DNA of 64,000 nucleotides from Paucisalibacillus globulus (GCF_900184735.1 NZ_LT855395.1:124001-188000); one strand, 5' to 3'; counted from the stretch's first letter, positions 44,832-55,187 are shown. A program made the numbers and translations. Notes: generated by a model not told the origin, from the sequence alone.

Positions 44832-45983
44832 CTACTGCATGACCAGTGCTGGTACTGCTTCATCCATTTTACTAATCTCTACATCTTTATAATAGTACTT
44901 CACGATATCTTCATATGTTTTTCCTTCTTTGGCCATTCCATTGGCACCATACTGACTCATGCCGACGCCGTGTCCATTTCCTTTTGTAGTGAAGATGAGG
45001 TAGTTGTCTTTTTGTTTTACTGTGAAATCATTGGAGCGAAGTTTGAGTTTTTCTCGTACTTCTCTTCCAGTGAATGTGTTGCCTTCGAGATTTAGTTGGC
45101 CAACGCGTTTGCTTTCTGTTCTTGTTGACTCGATTACTAGTTGTTTGTTGTTGGGAAGGTCGATTCCTAATGCTGACTCCACTTGTTCGAATGTGAATGT
45201 TTCTTGATCTAAGTAGTATGGGGAGGCCTCATCCCATGGGCTTGGCACACTTCGTAAATATGGAATCTCATTAATATAGTAGTCTTCTGAGTTCTCGGTG
45301 AAACCGTTACTAGTTGAGAAAAATTGTGGGTCGATTGGTTTGTCTTGATAGGTAATGATTTGACCTTTAGTTGCGAGAACAGCTTCTGAGATTTTTTTCA
45401 TATTATAATTGTAATTCGTTCCCCACTTTGCTCGAAGTTCGGCATCATTCTTATACACTTGATCCTGAATCGTATCGGTAACATCCGCGGCATCTTCCTC
45501 GGATTGGTATAACATTTTATTGATAACATACGTTCTTGCTGCAAGTGCTTGGGCTTTTAGTGCCTCGAGTTCGAATTCAACTGGCATTTCCTCGGCAACC
45601 ACACCCGTTATATAAGCCTCCAGTGGCACATTTTCAATTTGGTCTGTTTGTGTACGCATGACGGCCACTTCCACTGCGGAGTCTTCTTCTAATTCCGTTG
45701 TCGCCACTTTTGCTTCACTTTCCTGGTCAATCGATTGGGATTGGACCTCGCTATTTGAGATAAATGGAACAACGATTATTGTCGGAACGGCAAGGATGAT
45801 AAACACCAGACTAAATATGAATGCTGCTGGTCCTTTCCATTTGACGCCTCCTGAACTCATCGGTGCTTTCGGTCTTTTATTGGTTATGGTCGCTAAACGT
45901 TTTTGAAGAATTTGTTTCTTCGATGCAGATTTTTTCTTCTTCAGTTTTTGAATTTGTTTAATGGTGTGTTTATTGGTTTTCAA
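44832..45983 (-). CDS. spoIID: Stage II sporulation protein D, peptidoglycan lytic transglycosylase
   Basis: 383 residues from a TTG 8 nt after AGGAGG (an in-frame GTG six bases upstream abuts the ribosome binding site). A basic cytoplasmic head, a membrane helix (AAFIFSLVFIILAVPTIIVV) and the SpoIID/LytB domain with VPLEAYITGVVAEEMPVEFELEALKAQALAARTY (Glu in the catalytic EMP motif), FFSTSNGFTE and GHGVGMSQYGA. It works with SpoIIM/SpoIIP in engulfment. In B. subtilis it follows murA; here the dpp-ykf operon lies between. Confidence 0.94.
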   Translation of the reverse strand: MKTNKHTIKQIQKLKKKKSASKKQILQKRLATITNKRPKAPMSSGGVKWKGPAAFIFSLVFIILAVPTIIVVPFISNSEVQSQSIDQESEAKVATTELEEDSAVEVAVMRTQTDQIENVPLEAYITGVVAEEMPVEFELEALKAQALAARTYVINKMLYQSEEDAADVTDTIQDQVYKNDAELRAKWGTNYNYNMKKISEAVLATKGQIITYQDKPIDPQFFSTSNGFTENSEDYYINEIPYLRSVPSPWDEASPYYLDQETFTFEQVESALGIDLPNNKQLVIESTRTESKRVGQLNLEGNTFTGREVREKLKLRSNDFTVKQKDNYLIFTTKGNGHGVGMSQYGANGMAKEGKTYEDIVKYYYKDVEISKMDEAVPALVMQ

Positions 45984-46137
45984 AGGCACCCTCCTCCTGA
46001 GACTTTTTCATTTTCATTTCTAGCATTCCTACTATTAAACTTATACAGTTTGGGAAAATAATAGAACTAGAATTTTAATAATCTAGTTAGGAAGATTTGA
46101 TAGGACAGGCTATATTTTTTTCCGAACCAACCATTAA

Positions 46138-46176
46138 ACCAAAAGAGGTTGCCTTACCATTTTGTAAGACAACCTC
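46138..46176 (-). terminator. Terminator of the dpp-ykf operon
   Basis: A 13-bp stem (GAGGTTGCCTTAC with GTAAGACAACCTC, one mismatch as G-U) is followed on the minus strand by TTTTGGTTT. Confidence 0.8.
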
Positions 46177-46186
46177 ATCAACTTTA

Positions 46187-47197
46187 CTATCTAATATTCA
46201 CAACCGGCTCATGTCTTCTATCCTTCTTCACTTTCTCATTATACAAATGACATGCGACAAAGTGGTTCTCTTCTACTTCCTGCCATTCTGGTTTCTCCTG
46301 GCCACAGATACCCATGGCGAATGGACAGCGGGTGCGGAAAACACAGCCGCTTGGTGGATTGATTGGGCTTGGGAGTTCTCCTTCCAATATAATTCGTTCC
46401 CGGGATTCTTCAATATCCGGGTCAGGTATTGGGATGGCCGATAGTAGTGCTTGCGTATAAGGATGAAGTGGGTTTTCATAGAGACTATCACTTACCGTCA
46501 ACTCCACCATGTTTCCTAAATACATAACCCCGATTCGATCGGAAATTTGTTTGACCATGGACAAATCATGGGCAATAAACAAGAAGGTCAGGCCTTTTTC
46601 CTCTTGTAGCTGTTTTAATAGATTGACAACCTGTGCTTGGACAGACACGTCTAGGGCCGAGATTGGTTCATCAGCAATGATGAAATCTGGATTTAGGGCT
46701 AGTGCTCTGGCAATTCCAATTCGCTGGCGTTGTCCGCCACTAAATTCATGTGGGTACCGGTTTGCGTGGTCTCTATTTAATCCCACCTCTTCTAATAGTT
46801 GGTAGACTCGCTCATTTTGTTCTTTTTTTGTTTTATAAAGTTTATGTACTTCCATTGGTTCTGAGATGACCTCACGTACTGTGGAGCGCGGGTTAAGGGA
46901 AGCATATGGATCCTGGAATATCATTTGCATTTTTTGGCGTAATTTAAAGAGTTCTTTTTCACTGAGGTCGTGGACATTTTCCCCGTTAAACAACACATCT
47001 CCATCTGTTTTGTTGTACAGACCGATAATGGTTCTACCAATCGTCGACTTTCCACAACCGGATTCCCCTACGAGCCCAAATGTTTCTCCTTTGTTTACGT
47101 GAAAAGTTACATCGTTTACGGCTTTTAATATTTGATTTTTACCCAGATTAAAATGTTTTTTTAGATTCTTGATTTCTAATATTTTTTCTTCTGCCAT
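46187..47197 (-). CDS. ykfD: Oligopeptide ABC transporter ATP-binding protein (YkfD/OppF type)
   Basis: 336 residues. Walker [10 protein letters not shown], signature [15 protein letters not shown], Walker [13 protein letters not shown], and the C-terminal oligopeptide-transporter Cys cluster [17 protein letters not shown], likely an iron-sulfur or metal site. It is the last gene of the operon, in the position of B. subtilis ykfD, and supplies the second ATPase for the Dpp importer. Confidence 0.9.
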   Translation of the reverse strand: MAEEKILEIKNLKKHFNLGKNQILKAVNDVTFHVNKGETFGLVGESGCGKSTIGRTIIGLYNKTDGDVLFNGENVHDLSEKELFKLRQKMQMIFQDPYASLNPRSTVREVISEPMEVHKLYKTKKEQNERVYQLLEEVGLNRDHANRYPHEFSGGQRQRIGIARALALNPDFIIADEPISALDVSVQAQVVNLLKQLQEEKGLTFLFIAHDLSMVKQISDRIGVMYLGNMVELTVSDSLYENPLHPYTQALLSAIPIPDPDIEESRERIILEGELPSPINPPSGCVFRTRCPFAMGICGQEKPEWQEVEENHFVACHLYNEKVKKDRRHEPVVNIR

Positions 47198-47214
47198 AGC
47201 TATTCAGGCTCCCT

Positions 47215-48147
47215 TCACCAGTATCGTCTTGCAATACAAAGTTCTCGCTCATATTTTGTCCCAGCTAAACTGACAATCTCAATTCCTCGACCTGTCATTG
47301 GGGAATGTAGCATTTTTCCATCCCCGTAATAAAATCCGACATGATGGATTCTGCCTTTCCCCTCTTCATAGGCGAAAAATAGTAAGTCGCCTGGTTTTAG
47401 TTGGTCAATTGGAACTTCTTTTCCATGCATGGCCTGGTCAGAAGCATCCCTACTAATCTGGATACTATTTGCTTTATGCATGGCATAGGCAAAACCAGAG
47501 CAATCATAGCCAAAGGAACTCATTCCACCCCATAGGTAATCAAGGCCTATGTATGGTTCTCCCGCTTGAATGATGCTTCTACCGTCTCCAAGCTCTCCAC
47601 CCTGTTCCGTTGGAAAAATAGCTACATGCTCTTTTGATAGATATCCTTTTCCTTCGTGAGTGTGAACTGCGACACGAGATTCTTCGACTTCAACTACGGG
47701 TAAACACGTCATATAACTTAGCTTTATCACTTCTTCACCATACTCATTTTCTAGCCAGGTATGGTTTTCCGTAACAGCTGCTGTTTCTGGACGGAGCCAT
47801 TCATCCCGCTTCACTTCTTTTAATTGATGAAACGGAACCCAGCCTGGATAGCCTCTTTCATCTTTTTTAGATGGTTGGCTTGGGATGATAATTTTGGCCC
47901 AGTCTCCTTTTACTTCCTCCACGAGAACTATTTCCCCATATAAAACTTGAGTTTGCAGTCGATTTTCATCACATAACGCAACTTTCTCTTCATATGATAG
48001 ATTGCTTAGCCATGTTTCTATGTCAGTTGTTTCTCCTGTAGCTAATGAATCTAATTCCCTTGGAGACTTGGAATTTGTCCAAACGGTTGCAACCTGAACC
48101 GACGCTATATGAACTGTTTCTGGTAGTGAAGTTGATTGCTTAAACAT
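47215..48147 (-). CDS. ykfC: Gamma-D-glutamyl-L-diamino acid endopeptidase (NlpC/P60)
   Basis: 310 residues from the ATG at 48147, 6 nt after AAAGGAGC; the longer frame would overlap ykfB. Two SH3b-like regions (about 10-180) precede an NlpC/P60 domain with Cys in SFGYDCSGFAYAM and His in GRIHHVGFYYG. No signal peptide: it cuts imported L-Ala-gamma-D-Glu-L-diamino acid peptides in the cytoplasm, releasing L-Ala-D-Glu for YkfB. Confidence 0.92.
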   Translation of the reverse strand: MFKQSTSLPETVHIASVQVATVWTNSKSPRELDSLATGETTDIETWLSNLSYEEKVALCDENRLQTQVLYGEIVLVEEVKGDWAKIIIPSQPSKKDERGYPGWVPFHQLKEVKRDEWLRPETAAVTENHTWLENEYGEEVIKLSYMTCLPVVEVEESRVAVHTHEGKGYLSKEHVAIFPTEQGGELGDGRSIIQAGEPYIGLDYLWGGMSSFGYDCSGFAYAMHKANSIQISRDASDQAMHGKEVPIDQLKPGDLLFFAYEEGKGRIHHVGFYYGDGKMLHSPMTGRGIEIVSLAGTKYERELCIARRYW

Positions 48148-48175
48148 AGTATTGCTCCTTTCCCGGGTGCGCTTT

Positions 48176-49267
48176 TCAAACGATATATTCTTCATTAATT
48201 CCTTCTATTCCTAATCCCTTACCGTTTCCAAATGTTATCAGACTTTCCTTATAGGTAATGCCACCTTCAATTAGATCTCCTGCGAGCATTAACGGGGCAT
48301 CAAAGTCAAAGTACTTTATATTCGATTGGCTTGCTGCAAAGTGTGCCGCAGCTGTTATTCCAATCTTGGATTCAATCATACTACCAACCATGCAGGTCAC
48401 ACCGTAAACATTTGCTAGTTTGGCAATGTTTTGTGCTTCATGAATCCCGCCAGATTTCATTAATTTGATATTGATCAGGTCTGCTGCTCCCATTTCTAGA
48501 ACTGCTCTTGCATCTCTTGCAGAAAAGACACTTTCATCAGCCATGATGGGAATTTGCGTATGGTCTGTTACATACTTCAGACCCTTTAAGTCATATGCCT
48601 TCACCGGTTGTTCGATAAATTCAATGTTTAGCCCCAGGTCCTCCATCTTTTGAATGGAACGAACCGCTTCTTTCGGATCCCATCCCTGGTTAGCATCCAG
48701 GCGAATGGTAACGTTTGGTCCTACTCGTTCACGGATGGCTTGGATTCTCTCAATATCGGTGTTAATCTCATCTTTTCCAACCTTTACCTTTAAAACGGAA
48801 AAGCCATCCTTCACATACCCCTCCGCATCATCCGCCATTTCTTCTGGACTGTTCACACTTACCGTATAATCTGTTTCAATTTTCTCTTGATATCCACCTA
48901 AAAACTGAGACAGGCTCATGTTGGCCTCCTGGGCGATACAATCATAGAGCGCCATGTCGATTGCCGCCTTGGCACTGGTATTACCTACTATCACGCTATT
49001 GATTTTCTCAAAAAGTGGCTCACGGTCCAGGATAGACATTCCGGTTAGTGCAGGTTTAAAAACATCATTGATAGCATAGTGAATGCTGGCTAGTGTATCT
49101 CCTGTAATTACATGGGTTGGCGGTGCCTCGCCCCATCCGACAATACCATGATCACAAGTTATTTTTACGATAATAGTTTCAGCAACTGTCACTGTTCGGA
49201 GTGCTGTCTTGAATGCTTTTTTCAATGGAATGGCTGCTTTAAAGGTTTCAATTTGCTGTATATTCAT
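48176..49267 (-). CDS. ykfB: L-Ala-D/L-Glu epimerase
   Basis: 363-residue enolase-superfamily enzyme. The catalytic Lys pair is in LKVKVGK, metal ligands in RLDANQGW, FIEQPV and MADESVF, and the second Lys in NIKLMKSGG. It converts L-Ala-D-Glu to L-Ala-L-Glu, which ordinary peptidases can split. Its start overlaps the ykfA stop by 4 nt. Confidence 0.93.
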   Translation of the reverse strand: MNIQQIETFKAAIPLKKAFKTALRTVTVAETIIVKITCDHGIVGWGEAPPTHVITGDTLASIHYAINDVFKPALTGMSILDREPLFEKINSVIVGNTSAKAAIDMALYDCIAQEANMSLSQFLGGYQEKIETDYTVSVNSPEEMADDAEGYVKDGFSVLKVKVGKDEINTDIERIQAIRERVGPNVTIRLDANQGWDPKEAVRSIQKMEDLGLNIEFIEQPVKAYDLKGLKYVTDHTQIPIMADESVFSARDARAVLEMGAADLINIKLMKSGGIHEAQNIAKLANVYGVTCMVGSMIESKIGITAAAHFAASQSNIKYFDFDAPLMLAGDLIEGGITYKESLITFGNGKGLGIEGINEEYIV

Positions 49268-50187
49268 TTGTTCGTCACTCCAGGCGTGATGGATAGTGTT
49301 TTTTCAGTTGTATTTAGTGTTGCGTTTACCCCTAGTGGGACGGCAAAATGTGGGAAGCAATGGCCAATCTTAAAGCCCATCATCACTGGGCAAGTTACAT
49401 CACCTAAATAATGCTTGAAAACTTCTTCTAAGGTTAAGGAAGGCTCACTTTTCGGTTCTGCATTGGCAAAATCGCCAACAACTATACCTGCTGCCTGCCC
49501 TAGTTTCCCTGCTAGTTTTAATTGATTTAGCATCGAGTCAATTCGATAAGGTTGCTCATCTATGTCTTCTAGTAGTAAGATTTTTCCTTTTGTATCTATT
49601 TCATATTTAGTTCCTAATGTGCTGGTGATTAATGCTAGATTTCCACCTACTAATGAGCCGCTTCCTTCCCCCTCCACTAATACATCAAGGGCTGAGATGC
49701 TTTCATTATATTGAAGGGCTGTTGGCTCGAATAATTGCAAAAAGGATGTTGCAGAGATGGCATCAAAATCCGGATCCGCTACATCTGAAGCAAGCATTGG
49801 ACCATGGAAGGTTACAAGTCCAGTTTGCTGCCGAATAGCTGTATGTAAATAGGTAATATCGCTATAGCCCCAGATGATTTTAGGGTGTTTAGCGATTAGA
49901 CTATAATCAATCGAATTAACGAATCGTCCAGTACCATAACCACCGCGGGCAAAAATAATAGCTTTCACATCGTCATCTCTTATCATGTCATGAAAATCCG
50001 ATAAACGTTCTTCATCTGTTCCGGCTAAATAACCATGTACATTTTCTATGTTTTTCCCTAGTTTCACATGGAGGCCTAGATTAGTGAAAAAGGGAATGGC
50101 TTTTTCGAGGCGTTTCATATTAGGAGGACTTGCAGGGGCAATCACACCAATGGTATCACCTTTTTTTAGTGCTTTTGGAAGTAGCAT
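49264..50187 (-). CDS. ykfA: LD-carboxypeptidase (S66)
   Basis: 307 residues. The nucleophile Ser is in IIWGYSDITYLH; upstream FARGGYGTGRF and later GGNLALITS and the Glu/His region complete the S66 pattern. It removes terminal D-Ala from murein tetrapeptides. A 423-nt gap with a terminator and the 52-bp array separates it from dppE, so ykf expression may rely on readthrough or its own promoter. Confidence 0.9.
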   Translation of the reverse strand: MLLPKALKKGDTIGVIAPASPPNMKRLEKAIPFFTNLGLHVKLGKNIENVHGYLAGTDEERLSDFHDMIRDDDVKAIIFARGGYGTGRFVNSIDYSLIAKHPKIIWGYSDITYLHTAIRQQTGLVTFHGPMLASDVADPDFDAISATSFLQLFEPTALQYNESISALDVLVEGEGSGSLVGGNLALITSTLGTKYEIDTKGKILLLEDIDEQPYRIDSMLNQLKLAGKLGQAAGIVVGDFANAEPKSEPSLTLEEVFKHYLGDVTCPVMMGFKIGHCFPHFAVPLGVNATLNTTEKTLSITPGVTNK

Positions 50188-50254
50188 ATGTATACCTTCT
50201 TTCTGTTTTATGTCGATGTGTTACTTAGTTGAGAGGAGTTTGAATGTCAGTAAC

Positions 50255-50516
50255 GCTGTCATGAACATTTTTAATCTAAACGCTAGCAAAAATGGTTATG
50301 ACAACAGGGTTCAAGAACATTTGGTAGTGAAAAGTATATCGAAATGTTTATGAAGACCATTCTCATAGACATTTTAATGCCTAGAATCATCCATAAAGTT
50401 TACGAGAGCAGTTCTCATGTACCTTTTGAAACGAATCTCACATTAAAATGGTCTTGAAGTACATTCTCATGAACATTTTCAAACGTATTCATACTAAAAA
50501 GTCTATGACACTATGA
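50255..50516. repeat. Tandem array of five degenerate 52-bp units (separate family)
   Basis: Units start at 50255, 50308, 50360, 50412 and 50464 (53, 52, 52, 52, 53 nt). Each opens TTCTCATGAACATTTT-like and, half a unit later, carries AAAATGGTCTTGAAG-like, which is the inverse of the first motif, so 15-nt elements alternate in orientation every 26 bp. It has no resemblance to the 21-bp cores. It sits between the dppE terminator and ykfA. Confidence 0.82.
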
Positions 50517-50557
50517 CTTGTACTGTTAACCATGTCAGACCTAGTGCTTTTTCTTTT

Positions 50558-50599
50558 AAAAAGGAGCGGCCCATCATGATGGATGAGCCATTCCTTTTG
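50558..50599 (-). terminator. Terminator after dppE
   Basis: On the minus strand AAAGGAATGGCTCATC pairs with GATGGGCCGCTCCTTT, followed by a T run. Likely attenuates transcription from dppABCDE into ykfABCD. Confidence 0.8.
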
Positions 50600-50610
50600 A
50601 TTAATCAACC

Positions 50611-52272
50611 TTACTTCTTATCCGCATACTTCAGATCAAAGTATCCAACTGGGTGGCGTAGGATTCCTTCTACTCCGTCCGCTTCCAGTACTACTGTGTT
50701 GTAGTAACGGATTGGGAATGCTGGCATTTCTTCAGCTAGAAGTTTTTCAGCTTCATATAATGCTTCCCAACGCTCTTCTTCATCTGTTGCTGATTTACCT
50801 TTTGCAATTAGAGCGTCATACTCTTCACTAGAGAAACCAGTACGGTTCATATAAGAATCCGTGATGAAGCTTTCTAGGAAGTTGACCGGGTCATTGTAGT
50901 CATTGATAAATGAACTACGAGAGAACTGTAACTCTAATGCTTTTTGAGCTTCGGAGAATACGTTCCACTCTTGGTTTTCTAAAGTAACTTCTACACCTAA
51001 GTTCTCTTGGAACATACCGTGTAACGCTTCTGCAACGGCTTTGTTTGTATCACTTGTGTTGTAGCTTAGTGTGATTGGTGGTAACTCATCATAGCCTTCT
51101 TCTGCCATACCTTCTTCTAGTAACTGTTTCGCCTTATCCGGGTCAAATGCTACTAGGTCACCATTTACATCACGGAAGTCCTCACCTGTTGGACTTGTAT
51201 AACCAGGGTTAATGTATCCATAGGCAGGCTCTACTCCGTTTTTCACAACAAATTCGGCAATGTCGTCACGATTTACAGCATAAGCGAATGCTTGACGAAT
51301 CTTCTTGTTTTGGAATGGTTCCATTTCCAGATTAAAACGGAAGAATTCTAATCCACCATATGGGCCAATAAATACATTATCGCCACCAATTAATTGATCA
51401 GATAGTTCTGGTGGAATACCTGCTGTATCAAGTTCTCCAGCTTCAAACATTTGATATTGCGTATTAGTATCGTTTACCATTGCGAAATGTACTTTATCCA
51501 ATTTCACTGCACTTGCATCCCAATAATGTTCGTTCTTCACGAATACCATTTCTTCATCATGCTTCCATGATTCCAATTTAAATGGTCCGTTTCCAACAAA
51601 TGTTTCCGCTTCTGTGTGCCAATTTGGATCTGCTTCGGCAACTTTGTGGTTAATTGGGAAGAATGCTGGATTTGTTAATACGTCTAAGAAGAATCCAGTT
51701 GGTGCAGCTAAGACAACTTCTAATGTTTTCTCATCGACAGCCGTTACTTTAACATCATCAGCTGAACCTTCTCCACTGTTATAGGCCTCTGCCCCTTCAA
51801 TGAAATAGCCAAGGAATGCAGCCGCTGAAGCTGTTTCAGGGTCTAGCATGTATTTCCATGCAAATTCAAAGTCTTTAGCCACAACAGGGTCACCATTGGA
51901 CCATTTAGCATCTTCACGTAATGTGAAAGTGTACGTTAAACCATCATCAGAAATCGTCCAATCCTCTGCTACCCCTTCAGCAGCACGATGTTCTGCGTTT
52001 AGTCGTGTTAGACCTTCCATTAAGTTATTTAATGGATCCCAAGATACTGCATCAAACCCAATCGATGGATCTAATGAAGTTGGTTCGGTACTATTATTTA
52101 ATCGAAGTACTTTTTCATCTGATGCCGCATCATCTGTTGAATCCCCGTTTTCTGCCGGTTCTTCCACTTTATCCTTTTCCTCCGGGTCTTTACCCGCGTC
52201 TTCTGTAGCAGTACATGCAGCGAGCATAAACACTGTCAGTGCTGCTATCAGCAAAAAGAGAAGTTTCTTCAT
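50611..52272 (-). CDS. dppE: Peptide ABC transporter substrate-binding lipoprotein
   Basis: 553 residues of the SBP_bac_5 family. A lipoprotein signal ends in FMLAAC, followed by an acidic linker. The fold shows LDPSIGFDAVSWDP at the N-terminus, FRFNLEMEPFQNKKIRQAFAYAVNRDDI in the middle and FPIRYYNTVVL near the end. It captures murein or other peptides for DppBCD-YkfD. Confidence 0.92.
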   Translation of the reverse strand: MKKLLFLLIAALTVFMLAACTATEDAGKDPEEKDKVEEPAENGDSTDDAASDEKVLRLNNSTEPTSLDPSIGFDAVSWDPLNNLMEGLTRLNAEHRAAEGVAEDWTISDDGLTYTFTLREDAKWSNGDPVVAKDFEFAWKYMLDPETASAAAFLGYFIEGAEAYNSGEGSADDVKVTAVDEKTLEVVLAAPTGFFLDVLTNPAFFPINHKVAEADPNWHTEAETFVGNGPFKLESWKHDEEMVFVKNEHYWDASAVKLDKVHFAMVNDTNTQYQMFEAGELDTAGIPPELSDQLIGGDNVFIGPYGGLEFFRFNLEMEPFQNKKIRQAFAYAVNRDDIAEFVVKNGVEPAYGYINPGYTSPTGEDFRDVNGDLVAFDPDKAKQLLEEGMAEEGYDELPPITLSYNTSDTNKAVAEALHGMFQENLGVEVTLENQEWNVFSEAQKALELQFSRSSFINDYNDPVNFLESFITDSYMNRTGFSSEEYDALIAKGKSATDEEERWEALYEAEKLLAEEMPAFPIRYYNTVVLEADGVEGILRHPVGYFDLKYADKK

Positions 52273-52289
52273 CCTTATCCCCCTTATTC

Positions 52290-53291
52290 CTAATTTGTGA
52301 CCATGGTGGCCAGTAGTTGTTTTGCCCGTTCATCTTGCAACCAGCAATCCACCGAATGGGAATCGCTTAAGGTTGTAGAGCCCGGGTATATTTTATTACA
52401 CACCTCCATCGCCATCGGACATCTAGCTGTAAACGGACATCCTTTGGGAGGTGAGAATAAATCTGGTGGTGTACCATCGATTGGCTTTAACTTACCCTTA
52501 GCATCCAATCGTGGAACTGAATTTAGTAATCCTCTTGTGTACGGATGTTGCGGTTTATAAAAGATTTCCCGCTTTGTTCCTGTTTCGATTATTTTCCCGG
52601 CATACATAACAGCGATTCGGTCAGCAATTTTCGCGACCACACCTAAGTCATGTGTAATGAGGATGATCGACACACCCGTTACCTCTTGGATTTTTTCAAA
52701 AAGCTCTAAAATCTGGGCCTGAATCGTTACATCCAGTGCCGTTGTTGGTTCATCGGCAATCAGTAACTCAGGCTCACAAATGAGCGCAATTGCAATTACA
52801 ATACGTTGACGCATTCCACCACTAAATTGGTGGGGATATTGCTTCATACGTTCTTCTGGATTCGGAATCCCTACTAGGTCCATCATCTCCAGCGCACGCT
52901 TTTTCGCTTCCTTATCGGAAACTTTCCGGTGCTGTTTTAACCCTTCCATTAACTGCGTGCCAATAGTTAAGGTTGGATTTAATGCTGTCATGGGATCCTG
53001 GAAAATCATCGAGATATCAACACCCCGAATGGAGCGCATTTTCTTTTCCTGTAATTTCGTTAAATCCTTGCCTTTAAATAGGATTTTTCCACCAGATATT
53101 TTCCCGGGTGGATTAGGGATGAGCCCCATAATCGCATTGGAGGTAACACTTTTCCCACATCCAGATTCCCCTACGATTGCGAGGGTTTCTCCTTTATTTA
53201 GATGGAAGTCCACACCTCTTACTGCTTGTACGGTACCTCCATAGGTCGTGAAGGTAACGTGTAGGTCTTTTACTTCGAGAATTTTTTCCAT
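52290..53291 (-). CDS. dppD: Peptide ABC transporter ATP-binding protein
   Basis: 333 residues (an in-frame GTG precedes the chosen ATG). Walker [10 protein letters not shown], signature FSGGMRQRIVIAIAL, Walker B LLIADEPTTALD, and the terminal CPFTARCPMAMEVC Cys cluster. It forms the ATPase pair with YkfD. Confidence 0.92.
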   Translation of the reverse strand: MEKILEVKDLHVTFTTYGGTVQAVRGVDFHLNKGETLAIVGESGCGKSVTSNAIMGLIPNPPGKISGGKILFKGKDLTKLQEKKMRSIRGVDISMIFQDPMTALNPTLTIGTQLMEGLKQHRKVSDKEAKKRALEMMDLVGIPNPEERMKQYPHQFSGGMRQRIVIAIALICEPELLIADEPTTALDVTIQAQILELFEKIQEVTGVSIILITHDLGVVAKIADRIAVMYAGKIIETGTKREIFYKPQHPYTRGLLNSVPRLDAKGKLKPIDGTPPDLFSPPKGCPFTARCPMAMEVCNKIYPGSTTLSDSHSVDCWLQDERAKQLLATMVTN

Positions 53292-53299
53292 CACTCCAC

Positions 53300-54253
53300 C
53301 TACTTTCTTAATTTCGGATCCAGGGCATCCTGTAATCCGTCCCCTAAAACGTTAAAGGCAAACATTGTAAAGGATATGAAAAATGCTGGGAAGAACAAGG
53401 TCCACCAGTTACCGGAAAGAATCGCACCTAATGAGTCATTCGCCATCACACCCCAACTCGCATTTGGTGAGGATATTCCAAGCCCGATAAAGCTTAGGAA
53501 TGCTTCTGCAAATATCGCGGATGGTACGGTTAACGTCATTTGCACGATAATTGGCCCCATCGTATTCGGTAGGAGACCTCTCCTAATAATCCGTGGTGTC
53601 TTCGTTCCAAATGATTTCGATGCGAGGACATATTCATAGTTCTTAATCTGCATGACCTGCCCCCGCACAATTCTGGCCATGCCGACCCATCCCGTAACAG
53701 TCAGGGCGATAATAATTGTCGATAAACTTGGTCCCAATACAACGAGTAGCAAGATAACTACTAGTAAATACGGGATACCATATAAAATTTCAATAATACG
53801 CATCATAACATTATCCGTGCGTCCACCTTTATATCCGGAAATTCCTCCCCAAATAATTCCGATGGTCACATCAATTAATGCCGCCATAAACCCAACGAAT
53901 AACGAGATTCTCGCTCCATACCAGGTTCGTGTAAACACATCACGACCTGCATTATCCGTTCCAAACCAGTGTTCAGCAGATGGTGGCTGGTACTGTTTGG
54001 ACAACACCTGTGTATTCGCATCATATGGTGAAAGAATAGGACCGAAAATAGCCATGAGAACTAATAGAATTAAAAATACTAACCCAGACATAGCCAGGAA
54101 ATTTTTCCTCAGTCGTCGCCAAGCATCTTTCCAATAGGAGAGGGATGGCCTTGCAACTAATTCCTGCTCCTTAATATCTTTCTTACGCCATGTAAACCAT
54201 TCATCTGGTACATTTTCTTGATTGTAATGCTGGGGATTTTGATTTGGCTTCAT
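53300..54253 (-). CDS. dppC: Peptide ABC transporter permease
   Basis: 317 residues: a long hydrophilic N-terminus, six membrane helices and the coupling helix motif EYVLASKSFGTKTPRIIRRGLLPNTMGPI. N-terminal HWFGTDNAGRDVFTRTWYGARISL is the DppC/OppC hallmark. Confidence 0.92.
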   Translation of the reverse strand: MKPNQNPQHYNQENVPDEWFTWRKKDIKEQELVARPSLSYWKDAWRRLRKNFLAMSGLVFLILLVLMAIFGPILSPYDANTQVLSKQYQPPSAEHWFGTDNAGRDVFTRTWYGARISLFVGFMAALIDVTIGIIWGGISGYKGGRTDNVMMRIIEILYGIPYLLVVILLLVVLGPSLSTIIIALTVTGWVGMARIVRGQVMQIKNYEYVLASKSFGTKTPRIIRRGLLPNTMGPIIVQMTLTVPSAIFAEAFLSFIGLGISSPNASWGVMANDSLGAILSGNWWTLFFPAFFISFTMFAFNVLGDGLQDALDPKLRK

Positions 54254-54254
54254 A

Positions 54255-55187
54255 CTATTCCCCTTCCTTCTTGGTCACTTTGATTCTTGGATCTAATATT
54301 CCATAGGCGATATCCACTAGGAAAAGCATGACGATTAAAAAGGCACTATAAAACACGGTGGTACCCATAATAACTGGGAAATCCCGGTGGTTAATACTTT
54401 CCACAAAGTATTTCCCCATGCCTGGTATCGCGAAGATTTGTTCAATAACAAATGATCCCGTCATAATTCCAGCAAGTAATGTCCCCATAATGGTAATGAC
54501 TGGCATCAAGGCATTTCTAAGTGCGTGCTTCACAATAATTTTCCATGGAGTTAACCCTTTAGCCCGGGCCATTTTTATGTAATCCTGTGTGAGTACCTCA
54601 AGCATAGTGGACCTTGTAAGCCTGGCAATAATCGCCATTGGACCTGTCGCCAAGGCTAGGACTGGTAGCACCATATGCATCGGACTCTTCCATGTCGCAA
54701 CAGGGAAAAACTCCCAATCCACCGCCAACTTCTGAATTAATAAGGTGGCCAATATAAAGTTTGGTATCGATATTCCGAGTACCGCAATTCCCATCGCTAG
54801 ATAATCAATGACCCCATTGTGCCGGAGGGCTGCTAGAATCCCGAGAATGATCCCTGATATAACAGCAACGATTATGGTTATTAAACCGAGTTCTGCGGAT
54901 ATCGGGAATCCTCTACCTAATAAATCATTTACGGTTTGATTTGGTTGTTTAATAGATGGACCAAAGTCTAACGTCGCAACAGATTTTAAATAGAGTAAGT
55001 ACTGGACATGGATTGGTTTGTCGAGATTGTAATGCCTCTCCAGGTTTTGCTGGACAATCTCATTCGAGTTCCCTTCACTATTAAAAGGAGAACCCGGAAC
55101 CGACACCATTAGTACAAAGGTCAATGTAATAATGATCCACAGTGTTAGCACCATGATTAAAAGTTTCTTCAAAATGTATTTGAGCAT
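54255..55187 (-). CDS. dppB: Peptide ABC transporter permease
   Basis: 310 residues from the ATG 9 nt after CAGGAG. Six membrane helices; coupling helix DYIKMARAKGLTPWKIIVKHALRNALMPVI. Stop and dppC start are separated by 1 nt. Confidence 0.92.
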   Translation of the reverse strand: MLKYILKKLLIMVLTLWIIITLTFVLMVSVPGSPFNSEGNSNEIVQQNLERHYNLDKPIHVQYLLYLKSVATLDFGPSIKQPNQTVNDLLGRGFPISAELGLITIIVAVISGIILGILAALRHNGVIDYLAMGIAVLGISIPNFILATLLIQKLAVDWEFFPVATWKSPMHMVLPVLALATGPMAIIARLTRSTMLEVLTQDYIKMARAKGLTPWKIIVKHALRNALMPVITIMGTLLAGIMTGSFVIEQIFAIPGMGKYFVESINHRDFPVIMGTTVFYSAFLIVMLFLVDIAYGILDPRIKVTKKEGE

